DNA of 63,222 nucleotides from Mesorhizobium sp. LNHC252B00. Lineage in GTDB: Bacteria > Pseudomonadota > Alphaproteobacteria > Rhizobiales > Rhizobiaceae. This document shows, one piece after another, positions 44,020 to 51,139 of the stretch. The position numbers were made by a program, and so were the translations under genes. Below the pieces are notes generated by a model. It was not told where the DNA came from. It ran no database searches and saw only the letters and a list, made by a program, of their open reading frames with translations. Where the stretch lies: positions 111,995 through 175,216 of the forward strand of contig NZ_AYWO01000007.1 in the NCBI RefSeq assembly GCF_000502955.1, in the 5' to 3' direction. Every line of letters starts with the position of its first letter. The first letter of the stretch is position 1.

Positions 44020-45113
44020 AATCTAGCGACCTGAAATCTGGCGACCTGATATCTGGCGACCTGATATCTGGAAAGACTGTCCGGGCCGGTCTTGCCGCCC
44101 TGGCATTGGCGCTGTCGTCCACGGTCGCTTTCGCTGGCGACAAGCTGCAATATTTCACCTGGTCGGGCTACGAGCTGCCCGATTTCAACAAGAGCTTCCT
44201 GGTTGCGCACCCCGACGGCGTCGAGGCCTCGATCTTCGGCGACGACGACGACGCGTTCACCAAGGTCAAGGCCGGCTTCCGCCCCGATATTGCGCACCCT
44301 TGCTATGACAAGGTGGCGCGCTGGAACAAGGAAGGCCTGCTGCAGCCGATCGACACCAAGCGCATCAAGAACTGGGATTCGATCTTCCCGGTGTTCAAGA
44401 ACCTGCCCGACCTGCAGGCCGGTGACGGCAAGGTCTGGATGGTGCCGTGGGACTGGGGCAACACCTCGATCCTCTACCGCACCGATCTGGTGAAGAATCC
44501 GGAGGCGAGCTGGAACCTCCTGTGGGACAAGCAGTATGCCGGCCGCATGGCGACCATCGACGCGGTGCACGACACGCCGATCGTTGCCGCACTTCTGGCC
44601 GGCGTCAATCCGTTCGACATGACGCCTGCCGAGATGGACAAGGTCGCCGAGAAGCTGCGCGAGCAACGCCCGCTGCTTTCCAGCTACACAACCGACATGA
44701 CCTCGGTCGAACAGGCGCTGGCCAGCGGTCAGCTGGTCGCCGCCATGACCTGGAACGCGTCGGCCACCTCGCTGAAGAAGCAGGGCGTGCCGGTCGAGTT
44801 CATGAAGCCGAAGGAGGGCATGCTGACCTGGGCCTGCGGTTTCGTCATGCTCAAGGACGCCAAGAATGTCGATCTCGCCTATGATTTCATCAACAGCCGG
44901 CTGGACGCCGATTCCGGCAAATATCTGATCGAGTCCTATGGCTATGGCAGCTCGCTGGGTTCCGCCTTCGCCACCGTGCCGAAGGAGGAACTGGAAAAAT
45001 TGCAACTGCCATCCGACCCGGAAGTGATGCTGAAGACCACCATCTTCACCGGCCCGATGAAACAGAATGACGAGCTGGCCAAGATGTTCGAGAAGGTGAA
45101 GGCCGGCGGCTGA
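44004..45113 (+). CDS. Polyamine-type periplasmic binding protein (PotD-like) with N-terminal pentapeptide repeats
   Basis: This 369-residue spermidine/putrescine-type binding protein has a mature part beginning near GDKLQYFTWSGYELPDFNKS. It contains VWMVPWDWGNTSILYRTDLV and LLWDKQYAGRMATIDAVHDT. Before the signal peptide hydrophobic core (AALALALSSTVAFAG) there are four five-residue repeats, DLKSS, DLKSG, DLISG and DLISG, encoded by a 15-bp tandem repeat. This gives an unusually long, partly acidic n-region. A GAGGAG site precedes the ATG at 44004; no start after the repeats is evident. The ligand is likely a polyamine or related amine. Confidence 0.86.
   Translation: MAFDLKSSDLKSGDLISGDLISGKTVRAGLAALALALSSTVAFAGDKLQYFTWSGYELPDFNKSFLVAHPDGVEASIFGDDDDAFTKVKAGFRPDIAHPCYDKVARWNKEGLLQPIDTKRIKNWDSIFPVFKNLPDLQAGDGKVWMVPWDWGNTSILYRTDLVKNPEASWNLLWDKQYAGRMATIDAVHDTPIVAALLAGVNPFDMTPAEMDKVAEKLREQRPLLSSYTTDMTSVEQALASGQLVAAMTWNASATSLKKQGVPVEFMKPKEGMLTWACGFVMLKDAKNVDLAYDFINSRLDADSGKYLIESYGYGSSLGSAFATVPKEELEKLQLPSDPEVMLKTTIFTGPMKQNDELAKMFEKVKAGG
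44013..44072 (+). repeat. Four tandem 15-bp repeats inside the binding-protein gene
   Basis: Units start at 44013, 44028, 44043 and 44058. The first two carry GACCTGAAATCT and the last two GACCTGATATCT. The repeat length keeps the frame, so gain or loss of units would only change the protein's N-terminal tail. Confidence 0.9.
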
Positions 45114-45125
45114 GTTGAGGCCCGC

Positions 45126-45357
45126 CTTCTCCCCTTGTGGGGTGAGCAGCCGGTTCGCGTAGGCGAATTCATCGTGCCAGTGGCACGATGAAAGGCCGGC
45201 GAACGCCGGGACGCTGCGAAGCAGCGGGGACCCGGCAGGGTGGATCGACTAGCCACGCCCGGCCCTTCGCAGGCTCAGGGCGTTCGAAGCTCGAAAAGCC
45301 AAGCAATTGGCTTTTCGTTCGCTGCGCGAACCGCTTCTCACCCCACAAGGGGAGAAG
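45126..45357. repeat. Large nested palindromic intergenic element
   Basis: Arms at 45126-45159 and 45325-45357 are near-perfect inverted copies, each with CTCCCCTTGTGGGG or its complement and a CGCGAACCG end. An inner perfect palindrome ATCGTGCCA-G-TGGCACGAT lies at 45171-45189. It fills most of the gap between the binding-protein gene and the XRE-cupin gene. The CCCCTTGTGGGG core is shared with 2003-2103. Confidence 0.72.
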
Positions 45358-45417
45358 GGGGAGCTTATCGGCGCTGCGCCGCACTCCGATAGAGAGACTG
45401 CAAACGAGGACGGATGA

Positions 45418-46026
45418 ATGGACATGCTGGACGAAGCGGCTGAGAAGCCGAAGGACGATGCCGATGTGCGGGTCGGCCGGCGGGTGCGGGCGCTGCGGCT
45501 CGAGCGCAAGCTGTCGCTGGCCGATCTTGCCGCCAGGGCAGGCGTGTCGATCGGGGCACTGAGCCAGATCGAGCGCGGCATGTCCTCGCTGCGCGTCAAG
45601 GTGATCTGGCCGCTCGCTGCCGCCCTCGACATCGAGCCGTCGGCGCTGATCGCCGACGGCAACGATGCCGCCAACGATCTCTATTGTGTGCGGGCCGGCA
45701 GCCGGCGGCAAATCCCGGTCAAGTCGGAAGGCATTGCCAAGGCGCTGCTGTCGCCGCCTGGCGCGACGCTGACCGGCATGCTGGTGACGGTGGAAGCCGG
45801 CGGCGGCACAGCCGAGGCCTATGCCCATGCCGGCCATGAGTTCGGCTTCGTCCTGTCGGGCGAGGTCGAACTGGTGGTGGATGCGACAAGATACGTGCTG
45901 AAGGCGGGCGACAGTTTTGCCTTCAAGAGCACGCTTTTGCACGCTTTCCGCAATCCGGGCGCCGAGCGCTGCCAAATCCTCTGGGTCAACACCACGAAGC
46001 CGTCCGAGGTTCGCGATGGCGCCTGA
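45418..46026 (+). CDS. XRE-family regulator with cupin domain, polyamine operon
   Basis: This 202-residue protein has an XRE helix-turn-helix at about residues 18-72 (VRALRLERKLSLADLAARAG, SIGALSQIERGMSSLRVKVI) and a cupin at about 120-190 (VTVEAGGGTAEAYAHAGHEF, VLKAGDSFAFKSTLLHAFRN). It has the same architecture as the regulator at 15610 and as PuuR-type proteins. The second ATG (45418) is well spaced from GAGGA. It overlaps the start of the ATPase gene by 11 bases. Probable operators are the TTTCA-N6-TGAAA sites at 40827 and 42221. Confidence 0.87.
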   Translation: MDMLDEAAEKPKDDADVRVGRRVRALRLERKLSLADLAARAGVSIGALSQIERGMSSLRVKVIWPLAAALDIEPSALIADGNDAANDLYCVRAGSRRQIPVKSEGIAKALLSPPGATLTGMLVTVEAGGGTAEAYAHAGHEFGFVLSGEVELVVDATRYVLKAGDSFAFKSTLLHAFRNPGAERCQILWVNTTKPSEVRDGA

Positions 46027-47101
46027 TTCTCTCGTCCGGCTGCAAGCGGTCTCAAAGATCTTTCCCGGCGGCATCGTCGGGCTTGACGCCGTCGACCTCG
46101 ACATTGTCAGCGGCGAGTTCATCACGCTGCTCGGCCCGTCCGGCTGTGGCAAGACCACCAGCCTGCGCGTCATCGCCGGCTTCGAAAGCCCGTCGAGCGG
46201 CAAGGTGGTGCTCGATGGCCGCGACATCACGGCGCTGCGGCCCTACGACCGGCCGGTCAACACCGTGTTCCAGGATTATGCGCTGTTTCCGCACATGAAC
46301 GTTGAAGAAAATGTCGGCTTCGGCCTGTCGCTGCGCAAGCTTTCAGGCAGCCAACAGGCAAGACGCGTCGGCGAAGCGCTCGACATGGTCGGCCTCGCCG
46401 ACAAGATCGGCGCCCGCGTCTCCGAACTGTCGGGCGGCCAGCGCCAGCGCGTCGCGCTCGCCCGCGCCATCGTCTGCGAGCCGCGCGTGCTGTTGCTCGA
46501 CGAGCCGCTGTCGGCGCTTGACGCGCATCTGCGTGAGCAGATGCAGGTCGAACTGAAGCGGTTGCAGTCGCGGCTCGGCACCACCTTCGTCATGGTCACC
46601 CACGACCAGACGGAAGCGCTGTCGATCTCGGACCGCATCGTCGTCATGAACAAGGGCCGCATCGAGCAGATCGCACCGCCGGCCACACTCTACGACCGGC
46701 CAGCCACCAAATTCGTCGCCAGCTTCATCGGCACGATGAACCTGCTGCAGTCGCGTTTCATTGGTCGCGACGGCGATCGCCTGCATTTCGCCGCCGGCGC
46801 TCTGCCGCTGGAGGCCATGTCCGAGGCCGGCGAGGCTCCCACTGAAGGGGCCATGCGCACCGTCGGCGTGCGGCCAGAGGATCTGCTGGCGGCCACCGAG
46901 GCCGCGGCCGGCACGGCGCCGGCGCGCGTCAACAGCATCGTCTTTCACGGCCGCACGCTGCGCCTGCATGCCGAACTCGGGCAGGGCGCACCTGTTGTCA
47001 TCGACGCGCCGCGCCAGGCCGAGGGTTTTCAGTTCAGCGTCGGCGACGTTGCGCATATCAGCCTGCGCCGTGGCGCCAACTGCCCCGTGCTGCCGGGCTA
47101 G
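46016..47101 (+). CDS. Polyamine-type ABC transporter ATP-binding protein (PotA-like)
   Basis: This 361-residue ATPase has a Walker A motif (LLGPSGCGKTTSLRVIAGFE), Q-loop (TVFQDYALFPHMNVEENVGF), signature (SELSGGQRQRVALARAIV), Walker B (VLLLDEPLSALDAHL) and H-loop (VTHDQTEALSISDRI). A C-terminal TOBE domain follows (MRTVGVRPEDLLA, VVIDAPRQ). The ATG at 46016 lies inside the end of the regulator gene; the upstream 33 codons of the longer reading show no family resemblance. Having the regulator between the binding protein and the ATPase in one operon is notable. Confidence 0.88.
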   Translation: MAPDSLVRLQAVSKIFPGGIVGLDAVDLDIVSGEFITLLGPSGCGKTTSLRVIAGFESPSSGKVVLDGRDITALRPYDRPVNTVFQDYALFPHMNVEENVGFGLSLRKLSGSQQARRVGEALDMVGLADKIGARVSELSGGQRQRVALARAIVCEPRVLLLDEPLSALDAHLREQMQVELKRLQSRLGTTFVMVTHDQTEALSISDRIVVMNKGRIEQIAPPATLYDRPATKFVASFIGTMNLLQSRFIGRDGDRLHFAAGALPLEAMSEAGEAPTEGAMRTVGVRPEDLLAATEAAAGTAPARVNSIVFHGRTLRLHAELGQGAPVVIDAPRQAEGFQFSVGDVAHISLRRGANCPVLPG

Positions 47102-47107
47102 GCTCAT

Positions 47108-47173
47108 CGACGTAACAACTGGAGCAACACGTTCGCGCCGTTCGGCGGCCACAAGCAGTCCACGGCCGCATGA
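47108..47173 (+). pseudogene. C-terminal remnant of an aldehyde dehydrogenase
   Basis: An open stretch directly after the potA-like stop reads RRNNWSNTFAPFGGHKQS and ends STAA-stop. NTFAPFGGHKQS closely matches the C-terminal signature of aldehyde dehydrogenases (PFGG-KQSG). No start or upstream part remains. An aldehyde dehydrogenase would be expected in an amine-oxidase operon, so this is probably a deletion relic. The evidence is only about 15 residues. Confidence 0.5.
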
Positions 47174-47221
47174 AATTAAGTATGATTTGACTGCCATGGA
47201 ATATATTCCTAAATCTGGTCG

Positions 47222-47536
47222 ATGCCGGAACCTAGCAGCCGACCGCGCCGAAATGTGCAAACCCTGTGCCTGGCGCACGACGTCGGGCAACTCGTTCGCG
47301 TCCGATGCCGGAACTGCAACATCACTCGGCACTACCTGCCCGGCGACCTCGCAAAGCTGGTCGGTGACATCCCCTTTTGGGATGTGGAACGGCATATGCG
47401 GTGCGAACGCTGCAAACTACGCGAGCTTGACGCCGATATCATCCTTCCGAGTGCTGCTGAACGATTGAAAATCCGTGTCAGACGCCTTGTCGAAGTCCGC
47501 ATGGTTCGCCGGGTGATGTGGCGAGACGAGGATTGA
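47222..47536 (+). CDS. Small hypothetical protein with cysteine pairs
   Basis: This 104-residue protein has two CxxC pairs, CRNC and CERC, about 32 residues apart (VRVRCRNCNITRHYLPGDLA, HMRCERCKLRELDADI). They could form a zinc ribbon. The C-terminus is very basic. Similar short proteins occur in rhizobial genomes, but I cannot assign a function. It is convergent with the SRAP gene. Confidence 0.6.
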   Translation: MPEPSSRPRRNVQTLCLAHDVGQLVRVRCRNCNITRHYLPGDLAKLVGDIPFWDVERHMRCERCKLRELDADIILPSAAERLKIRVRRLVEVRMVRRVMWRDED

Positions 47537-47565
47537 GGAAGGGGCTGACACGGCGATTCTGCAAC

Positions 47566-48270
47566 TTAGAAAAGTGATCCCTGGGCTGGCACGTGCTGCG
47601 GGAACTTGATCTGTGTGGCTGGTTTCTCGACGATCACCAACGCGTCGTCGAGCGCAGTCCGCTGCAAATGCCGTGCTTCTGACCATGGCGCTGTCAGCCA
47701 GGCCTCGGTCTCTTCCGACGTCGTCAGGATCACCGGCATGGCCTTCTCATGGATCGGCGCGATGAGCGCATTAGGCCTGGTTGTCATGAAGGCATACAAC
47801 TCGAAGTCACCAGGACCATCCTTGACTTTCCGCACGCCATGCCAACTGGTCCAAAAACCGGCGAAGAAAAACAAAGGTCGGCTTTCGTCTCGGGCAAACC
47901 AATAATTGCGCTGGATTCCTGTTTCCGGGTCCTTGTCGTTCGGTGTGGGGCTGGGTTCTGCAAAGCTGGTCACGGGCACGACGCATCGATGCTCGACGCC
48001 GACAAACTGTTGCCAGTGCGAATATTGCGGATTGCGAACGTTCGTGGTGCCGTAGTCGGCCCTAGCTTTCATGCGCTCTGGCGGCGTTGGCAAACCCCAA
48101 AGCAGTTTCGCCAGCTCACGCGTCCCGTCTGGCGTATTGCGAACAACCGGGCCGGCCTGATTTGGATAGATGTCGACCGAAGGTTCAAGGTTGCCGATGA
48201 CGTCGCGCAGTGTGCGTGTCCATTGGCGGACCGCCTCTTGCGTTGTGGTGATGTTGTAGAGGTTGCACAT
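47566..48270 (-). CDS. SRAP-family protein (SOS response-associated peptidase, YedK/HMCES-like)
   Basis: This 234-residue protein begins MCNLYNITTT, so Cys2 becomes N-terminal and can form the thiazolidine crosslink with abasic sites in single-stranded DNA. Other active-site segments are present: CVVPVTSFAEPSPT (catalytic Glu) and LIAPIHEKAMPVIL (catalytic His). Length is typical. It protects abasic sites at replication forks. It is a stand-alone gene with no clear operon partner. Confidence 0.9.
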   Translation of the reverse strand: MCNLYNITTTQEAVRQWTRTLRDVIGNLEPSVDIYPNQAGPVVRNTPDGTRELAKLLWGLPTPPERMKARADYGTTNVRNPQYSHWQQFVGVEHRCVVPVTSFAEPSPTPNDKDPETGIQRNYWFARDESRPLFFFAGFWTSWHGVRKVKDGPGDFELYAFMTTRPNALIAPIHEKAMPVILTTSEETEAWLTAPWSEARHLQRTALDDALVIVEKPATQIKFPQHVPAQGSLF

Positions 48271-48431
48271 TTACCTAGGATCGCGGAAATGGCTCGTGTC
48301 CGCAACCGAATGTGCGGGGATCCGGTCCCGCGATATCATCCTGACATGACGTGTCAGCTACGACCGGCCAGACGATGGCAAGCCAGCAACCTGTCCCCTA
48401 TTTGCAATGCGTCGGAACAGGAGGAACACAA

Positions 48432-48785
48432 ATGACCATCGCGGAAATTGCCAAGGATTTCACCGAACTGCTCAAGCAGGGCGAACACGAAGCGGCCGCC
48501 GAAAAATACAATGCCGACGATATCGTCAGCCTCGAAGCCATGGAGGGGCCGATGGCCATCGCCCGTGGCAAGGAGGCTCTCAGGCAGAAGGGCCAGTGGT
48601 GGCAGGAGAACAATGAAGTGCATGGCGGCTCGGTCGAGGGGCCCTATGTCAACGGCGACCAGTTCGCGGTGCGCTTCAAGTTCGACATAACGCCCAAGGC
48701 TACCGGCGAGCGTGTCACCATGGACGAAGTTGGCCTGTACACGGTCAAGAACGGCAAGATTGCCGAAGAGCGCTTCTACTATTGA
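48432..48785 (+). CDS. SnoaL/NTF2-like small protein
   Basis: This 117-residue protein has a nuclear-transport-factor-2-like alpha+beta fold. The helices are at the N-terminus (EIAKDFTELLKQGEHEAAAE), followed by KYNADDIVSLEAMEGPMAIA and four strands ending KNGKIAEERFYY. The start at 48432 has AGGAGGA upstream. These proteins are often ligand-binding or isomerase-like; no catalytic residues can be assigned here. It is followed by a strong hairpin. Confidence 0.78.
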   Translation: MTIAEIAKDFTELLKQGEHEAAAEKYNADDIVSLEAMEGPMAIARGKEALRQKGQWWQENNEVHGGSVEGPYVNGDQFAVRFKFDITPKATGERVTMDEVGLYTVKNGKIAEERFYY

Positions 48786-48838
48786 GGCCGGAGCGGCTTT
48801 AGGGAGCTTGCTCCCTTCGCAGTTGGGTGGAGATCAGG

Positions 48839-48869
48839 GTGGCGGCCAAGACGATGTCTTGGCCGCCAC
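48839..48869. terminator. Strong hairpin downstream of the SnoaL-like gene
   Basis: A perfect 14-bp stem GTGGCGGCCAAGAC/GTCTTGGCCGCCAC with a 3-base loop lies 53 bp after the stop. There is no T-run, so it may be a stabilising hairpin or a non-canonical terminator. The rest of 48786-49083 shows no supportable gene. Confidence 0.55.
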
Positions 48870-49083
48870 GTGCGAGGTTCAGATCGTCTTCACATACGCC
48901 AAACCAGCCGCTCGTTCGGCACGATTTCGAGAAAGCAGCAATGGCGGTCGTTGACCTCATTGCGGTCTCGCGACTGCATGCGCGTCCGGAACAGTCCGCC
49001 GGGGCACCGATGCGGCCGCTGGCAAAGTGCGCTGAGCGTCCTTAGTCTGCGATCAGATTCGAATCCGAAGGGCGGCCACTGTT

Positions 49084-49437
49084 TTGACGATCACCATCTA
49101 CGGCATCACCACCTGCGACACCGTCAAGAAGGCGCGCGTCTGGCTGGAGGGCCATGACGTTGCCTACCGGTTTCACGATTTCAGGGCAGAGGGGCTGGAC
49201 GCCAAGCGGCTCGACGGCTGGGTTGGCAAGGTCGGCTGGGAAAAGCTGCTCAACAAGGCAAGCACGACGTTCCGCGAACTGGCTGACAAGGACAAGCAGG
49301 GTCTGGATGAAAAGAAGGCCAAGGCGTTGATGCTGGCCAAGCCGACCATGATCAAGCGGCCGGTGCTGGAGGTCGGCGAGCGCGTTCTGGTGGGGTTCAA
49401 GGCTGATGATTATGAGCAAGCGGTGGGTGGGAAGTAG
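49084..49437 (+). CDS. ArsC/Spx-family protein (YffB-like)
   Basis: This 117-residue thioredoxin-fold protein has an N-terminal TIYGITTCDTVKKARVWLEG, which carries a single Cys (YGITTCDTVKKA). YffB-type members share this, whereas arsenate reductases of the ArsC type carry a CX5R loop context. A conserved MIKRPVLE segment near residue 90 positions the loop arginine. It probably acts in glutathione-dependent thiol chemistry. It starts with TTG, since no ATG is suitably placed. Confidence 0.82.
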   Translation: MTITIYGITTCDTVKKARVWLEGHDVAYRFHDFRAEGLDAKRLDGWVGKVGWEKLLNKASTTFRELADKDKQGLDEKKAKALMLAKPTMIKRPVLEVGERVLVGFKADDYEQAVGGK

Positions 49438-49458
49438 AGCCAACGGAACGGCGAAGCT

Positions 49459-49489
49459 GCCAATCTCCCCCGCAAGGAGGGAGATTGGC
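49459..49489. repeat. Palindromic intergenic repeat (copy 4)
   Basis: GCCAATCTCCC pairs with GGGAGATTGGC around a 9-base loop. It lies between convergent ArsC-like and DUF488 genes, as does the related palindrome at 15575, and may act as a bidirectional terminator. Confidence 0.65.
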
Positions 49490-49509
49490 CAATGGTCAAG
49501 CGGTGACCC

Positions 49510-49863
49510 TCAGCCTTCGCGCAGATACGCCGCCAGCGCCAACGCATTGTTGTGGGCCTCGTCATGCGCGCCATAGAGCAGCGTCACCTTGCCGTGGCGA
49601 AGCAGGCCGCGCAATTTGTCCACTGCCTCGCCGTTTCCATCCAGCTCAGCGCGATACCGCTTCCGAAACTCAGCCCAGCGCGACGCCTCATGGCCGAACC
49701 ATTTGCGCAAATCATCGCTCGGCGCGATCTCCTTCAGCCACAGCGTCAGCGCCGCGTCTTGCTTGCTGACGCCACGTGGCCAGATTCGGTCGACCAGAAC
49801 CCGCTGCCCATCGTCGGGCGCGGGTGGCTCGTAGATCCGCTTGACCGCCAGATCGAAGGCCAA
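49510..49863 (-). CDS. DUF488-family protein
   Basis: This 117-residue protein has the DUF488 pattern: VKRIYEPPAPDDGQRVLVDR near the N-terminus, then IWPRGVSKQDAALTLWLKEI, DLRKWFGHEASRWAEFRKRY and KVTLLYGAHDEAHNNALALA. The biochemical role of the family is unsettled. I chose the TTG at 49863 with GGAGG upstream. Readings that extend to 49941 overlap the aminopeptidase gene. It is 19 bp after the M29 aminopeptidase stop, so probably co-transcribed with it. Confidence 0.82.
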   Translation of the reverse strand: MAFDLAVKRIYEPPAPDDGQRVLVDRIWPRGVSKQDAALTLWLKEIAPSDDLRKWFGHEASRWAEFRKRYRAELDGNGEAVDKLRGLLRHGKVTLLYGAHDEAHNNALALAAYLREG

Positions 49864-49882
49864 CGGACCCTCCGTAAATGGG

Positions 49883-51139
49883 TCAGGCCCACTCGCCCTT
49901 GCGCATGACGGGCACGCGGGCGCCGTCCTTGTGGACGCCATCGATATCGATCTTGTCCGAACCGATCATCCAGTCGATGTGGATGAAACTCTTGTTGCCG
50001 CCACGTGCGGCGATCTCGTCCTGGCTGAGCGAGGCGCCGTTGACGAAGCACTTCGAATAGCACTGGCCGAGCGCGATGTGGCAGGCGGCGTTCTCGTCGA
50101 ACAGCGTGTTGAAGAACAACAGGCCGCTCGCCGAGATCGGCGAGGAATGGGGCACCAGCGCCACCTCGCCGAGACGGCGCGCGCCCTCATCGGTGTCGAG
50201 CACCTTCTTCAGCACGTCCTCGCCCTTCGAAGCCTTGGCCTCGACGATCCTGCCCTCTTCGAAGCGCACTGAGATATCGTCGATCAGCGTGCCCTGGTAG
50301 GACAGGGGCTTGGTCGACCTAACATGGCCCTCGACGCGCCTTGCATGCGGCGTGGTGAAGACCTCTTCGGTCGGGATGTTGGGATTGCAGGTGATGCCGT
50401 TCTTGGCGGTCGAAGCGCCGCCCATCCATTCATGGCCGTCCGCCAGCCCGACGGTCAGGTCGGTACCCGGCCCGGTGAAGTGCAGCGCATGGAAATTATG
50501 GCCGTTGAGCCATTCGGTCCGGCTGCGCAGCGCTGCGTTATGCGCCTTCCAGTTGCCGATCGGATCCTCCACATCGACCCGCGAAGCGGCGAAGATGGCA
50601 TCGGCGAGCTTCACCACCGCAACATCGTCGGCATCGCCGGGGAACACCTGCCTGGCCCAGGCGAGGTCCGGATAGGCGACGATGTTCCAGTTGATGTCGA
50701 AGCCGGTGATCTTTTCCAGTGCCGGCTGATAGGCCATCGAATTGGCCTTGTTGGCGCGCGCCACTTTCGCCGGGTCCTGTGCCGACAAAAGCGACGGATC
50801 CTCGCCGCGCACGGCAAGCCTGGCCGCATTGTCGGCAAAGGCTTTCGCCATGCCTTCGTAGAGCCAGCCGGCGGCGCGGTCGAAGCTCGCATCGGCGCCA
50901 AAGCGATAGCGCGCCAGCGTCATCTCGTCGTCGTTGAAGATCGGCGTCACCAGTCCGGCGCCGGCCTTGTACGCATGCTCGACGATCCGCCTGGTCAGCG
51001 GCAGTGCCGCGATCGACGATGTCACCACCAGATCCTGTCCCGGCTGCAATTGCAGCCCGACCTTGATGGCGACCTCCGCCAGCCTGTCGAGCTTCACTGG
51101 GTCGATCGATGCGGAAACGCCGCGCGAATGTGTGGTCAT
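49883..51139 (-). CDS. M29-family metalloaminopeptidase (aminopeptidase T-like)
   Basis: This 418-residue thermophilic-type M29 aminopeptidase has dinuclear-metal and catalytic segments: NPNIPTEEVFTTPHARRVEG, RRLGEVALVPHSSPIS, LLFFNTLFDENAACHIALGQ and SFIHIDWMIGSDKIDIDG. It removes N-terminal residues from peptides in the cytoplasm. I set the start at the ATG at 51139, which overlaps the LysR stop by 4 bases; the 65-codon extension upstream has no family resemblance. It lies in the LysR-M29-DUF488 run. Confidence 0.9.
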   Translation of the reverse strand: MTTHSRGVSASIDPVKLDRLAEVAIKVGLQLQPGQDLVVTSSIAALPLTRRIVEHAYKAGAGLVTPIFNDDEMTLARYRFGADASFDRAAGWLYEGMAKAFADNAARLAVRGEDPSLLSAQDPAKVARANKANSMAYQPALEKITGFDINWNIVAYPDLAWARQVFPGDADDVAVVKLADAIFAASRVDVEDPIGNWKAHNAALRSRTEWLNGHNFHALHFTGPGTDLTVGLADGHEWMGGASTAKNGITCNPNIPTEEVFTTPHARRVEGHVRSTKPLSYQGTLIDDISVRFEEGRIVEAKASKGEDVLKKVLDTDEGARRLGEVALVPHSSPISASGLLFFNTLFDENAACHIALGQCYSKCFVNGASLSQDEIAARGGNKSFIHIDWMIGSDKIDIDGVHKDGARVPVMRKGEWA

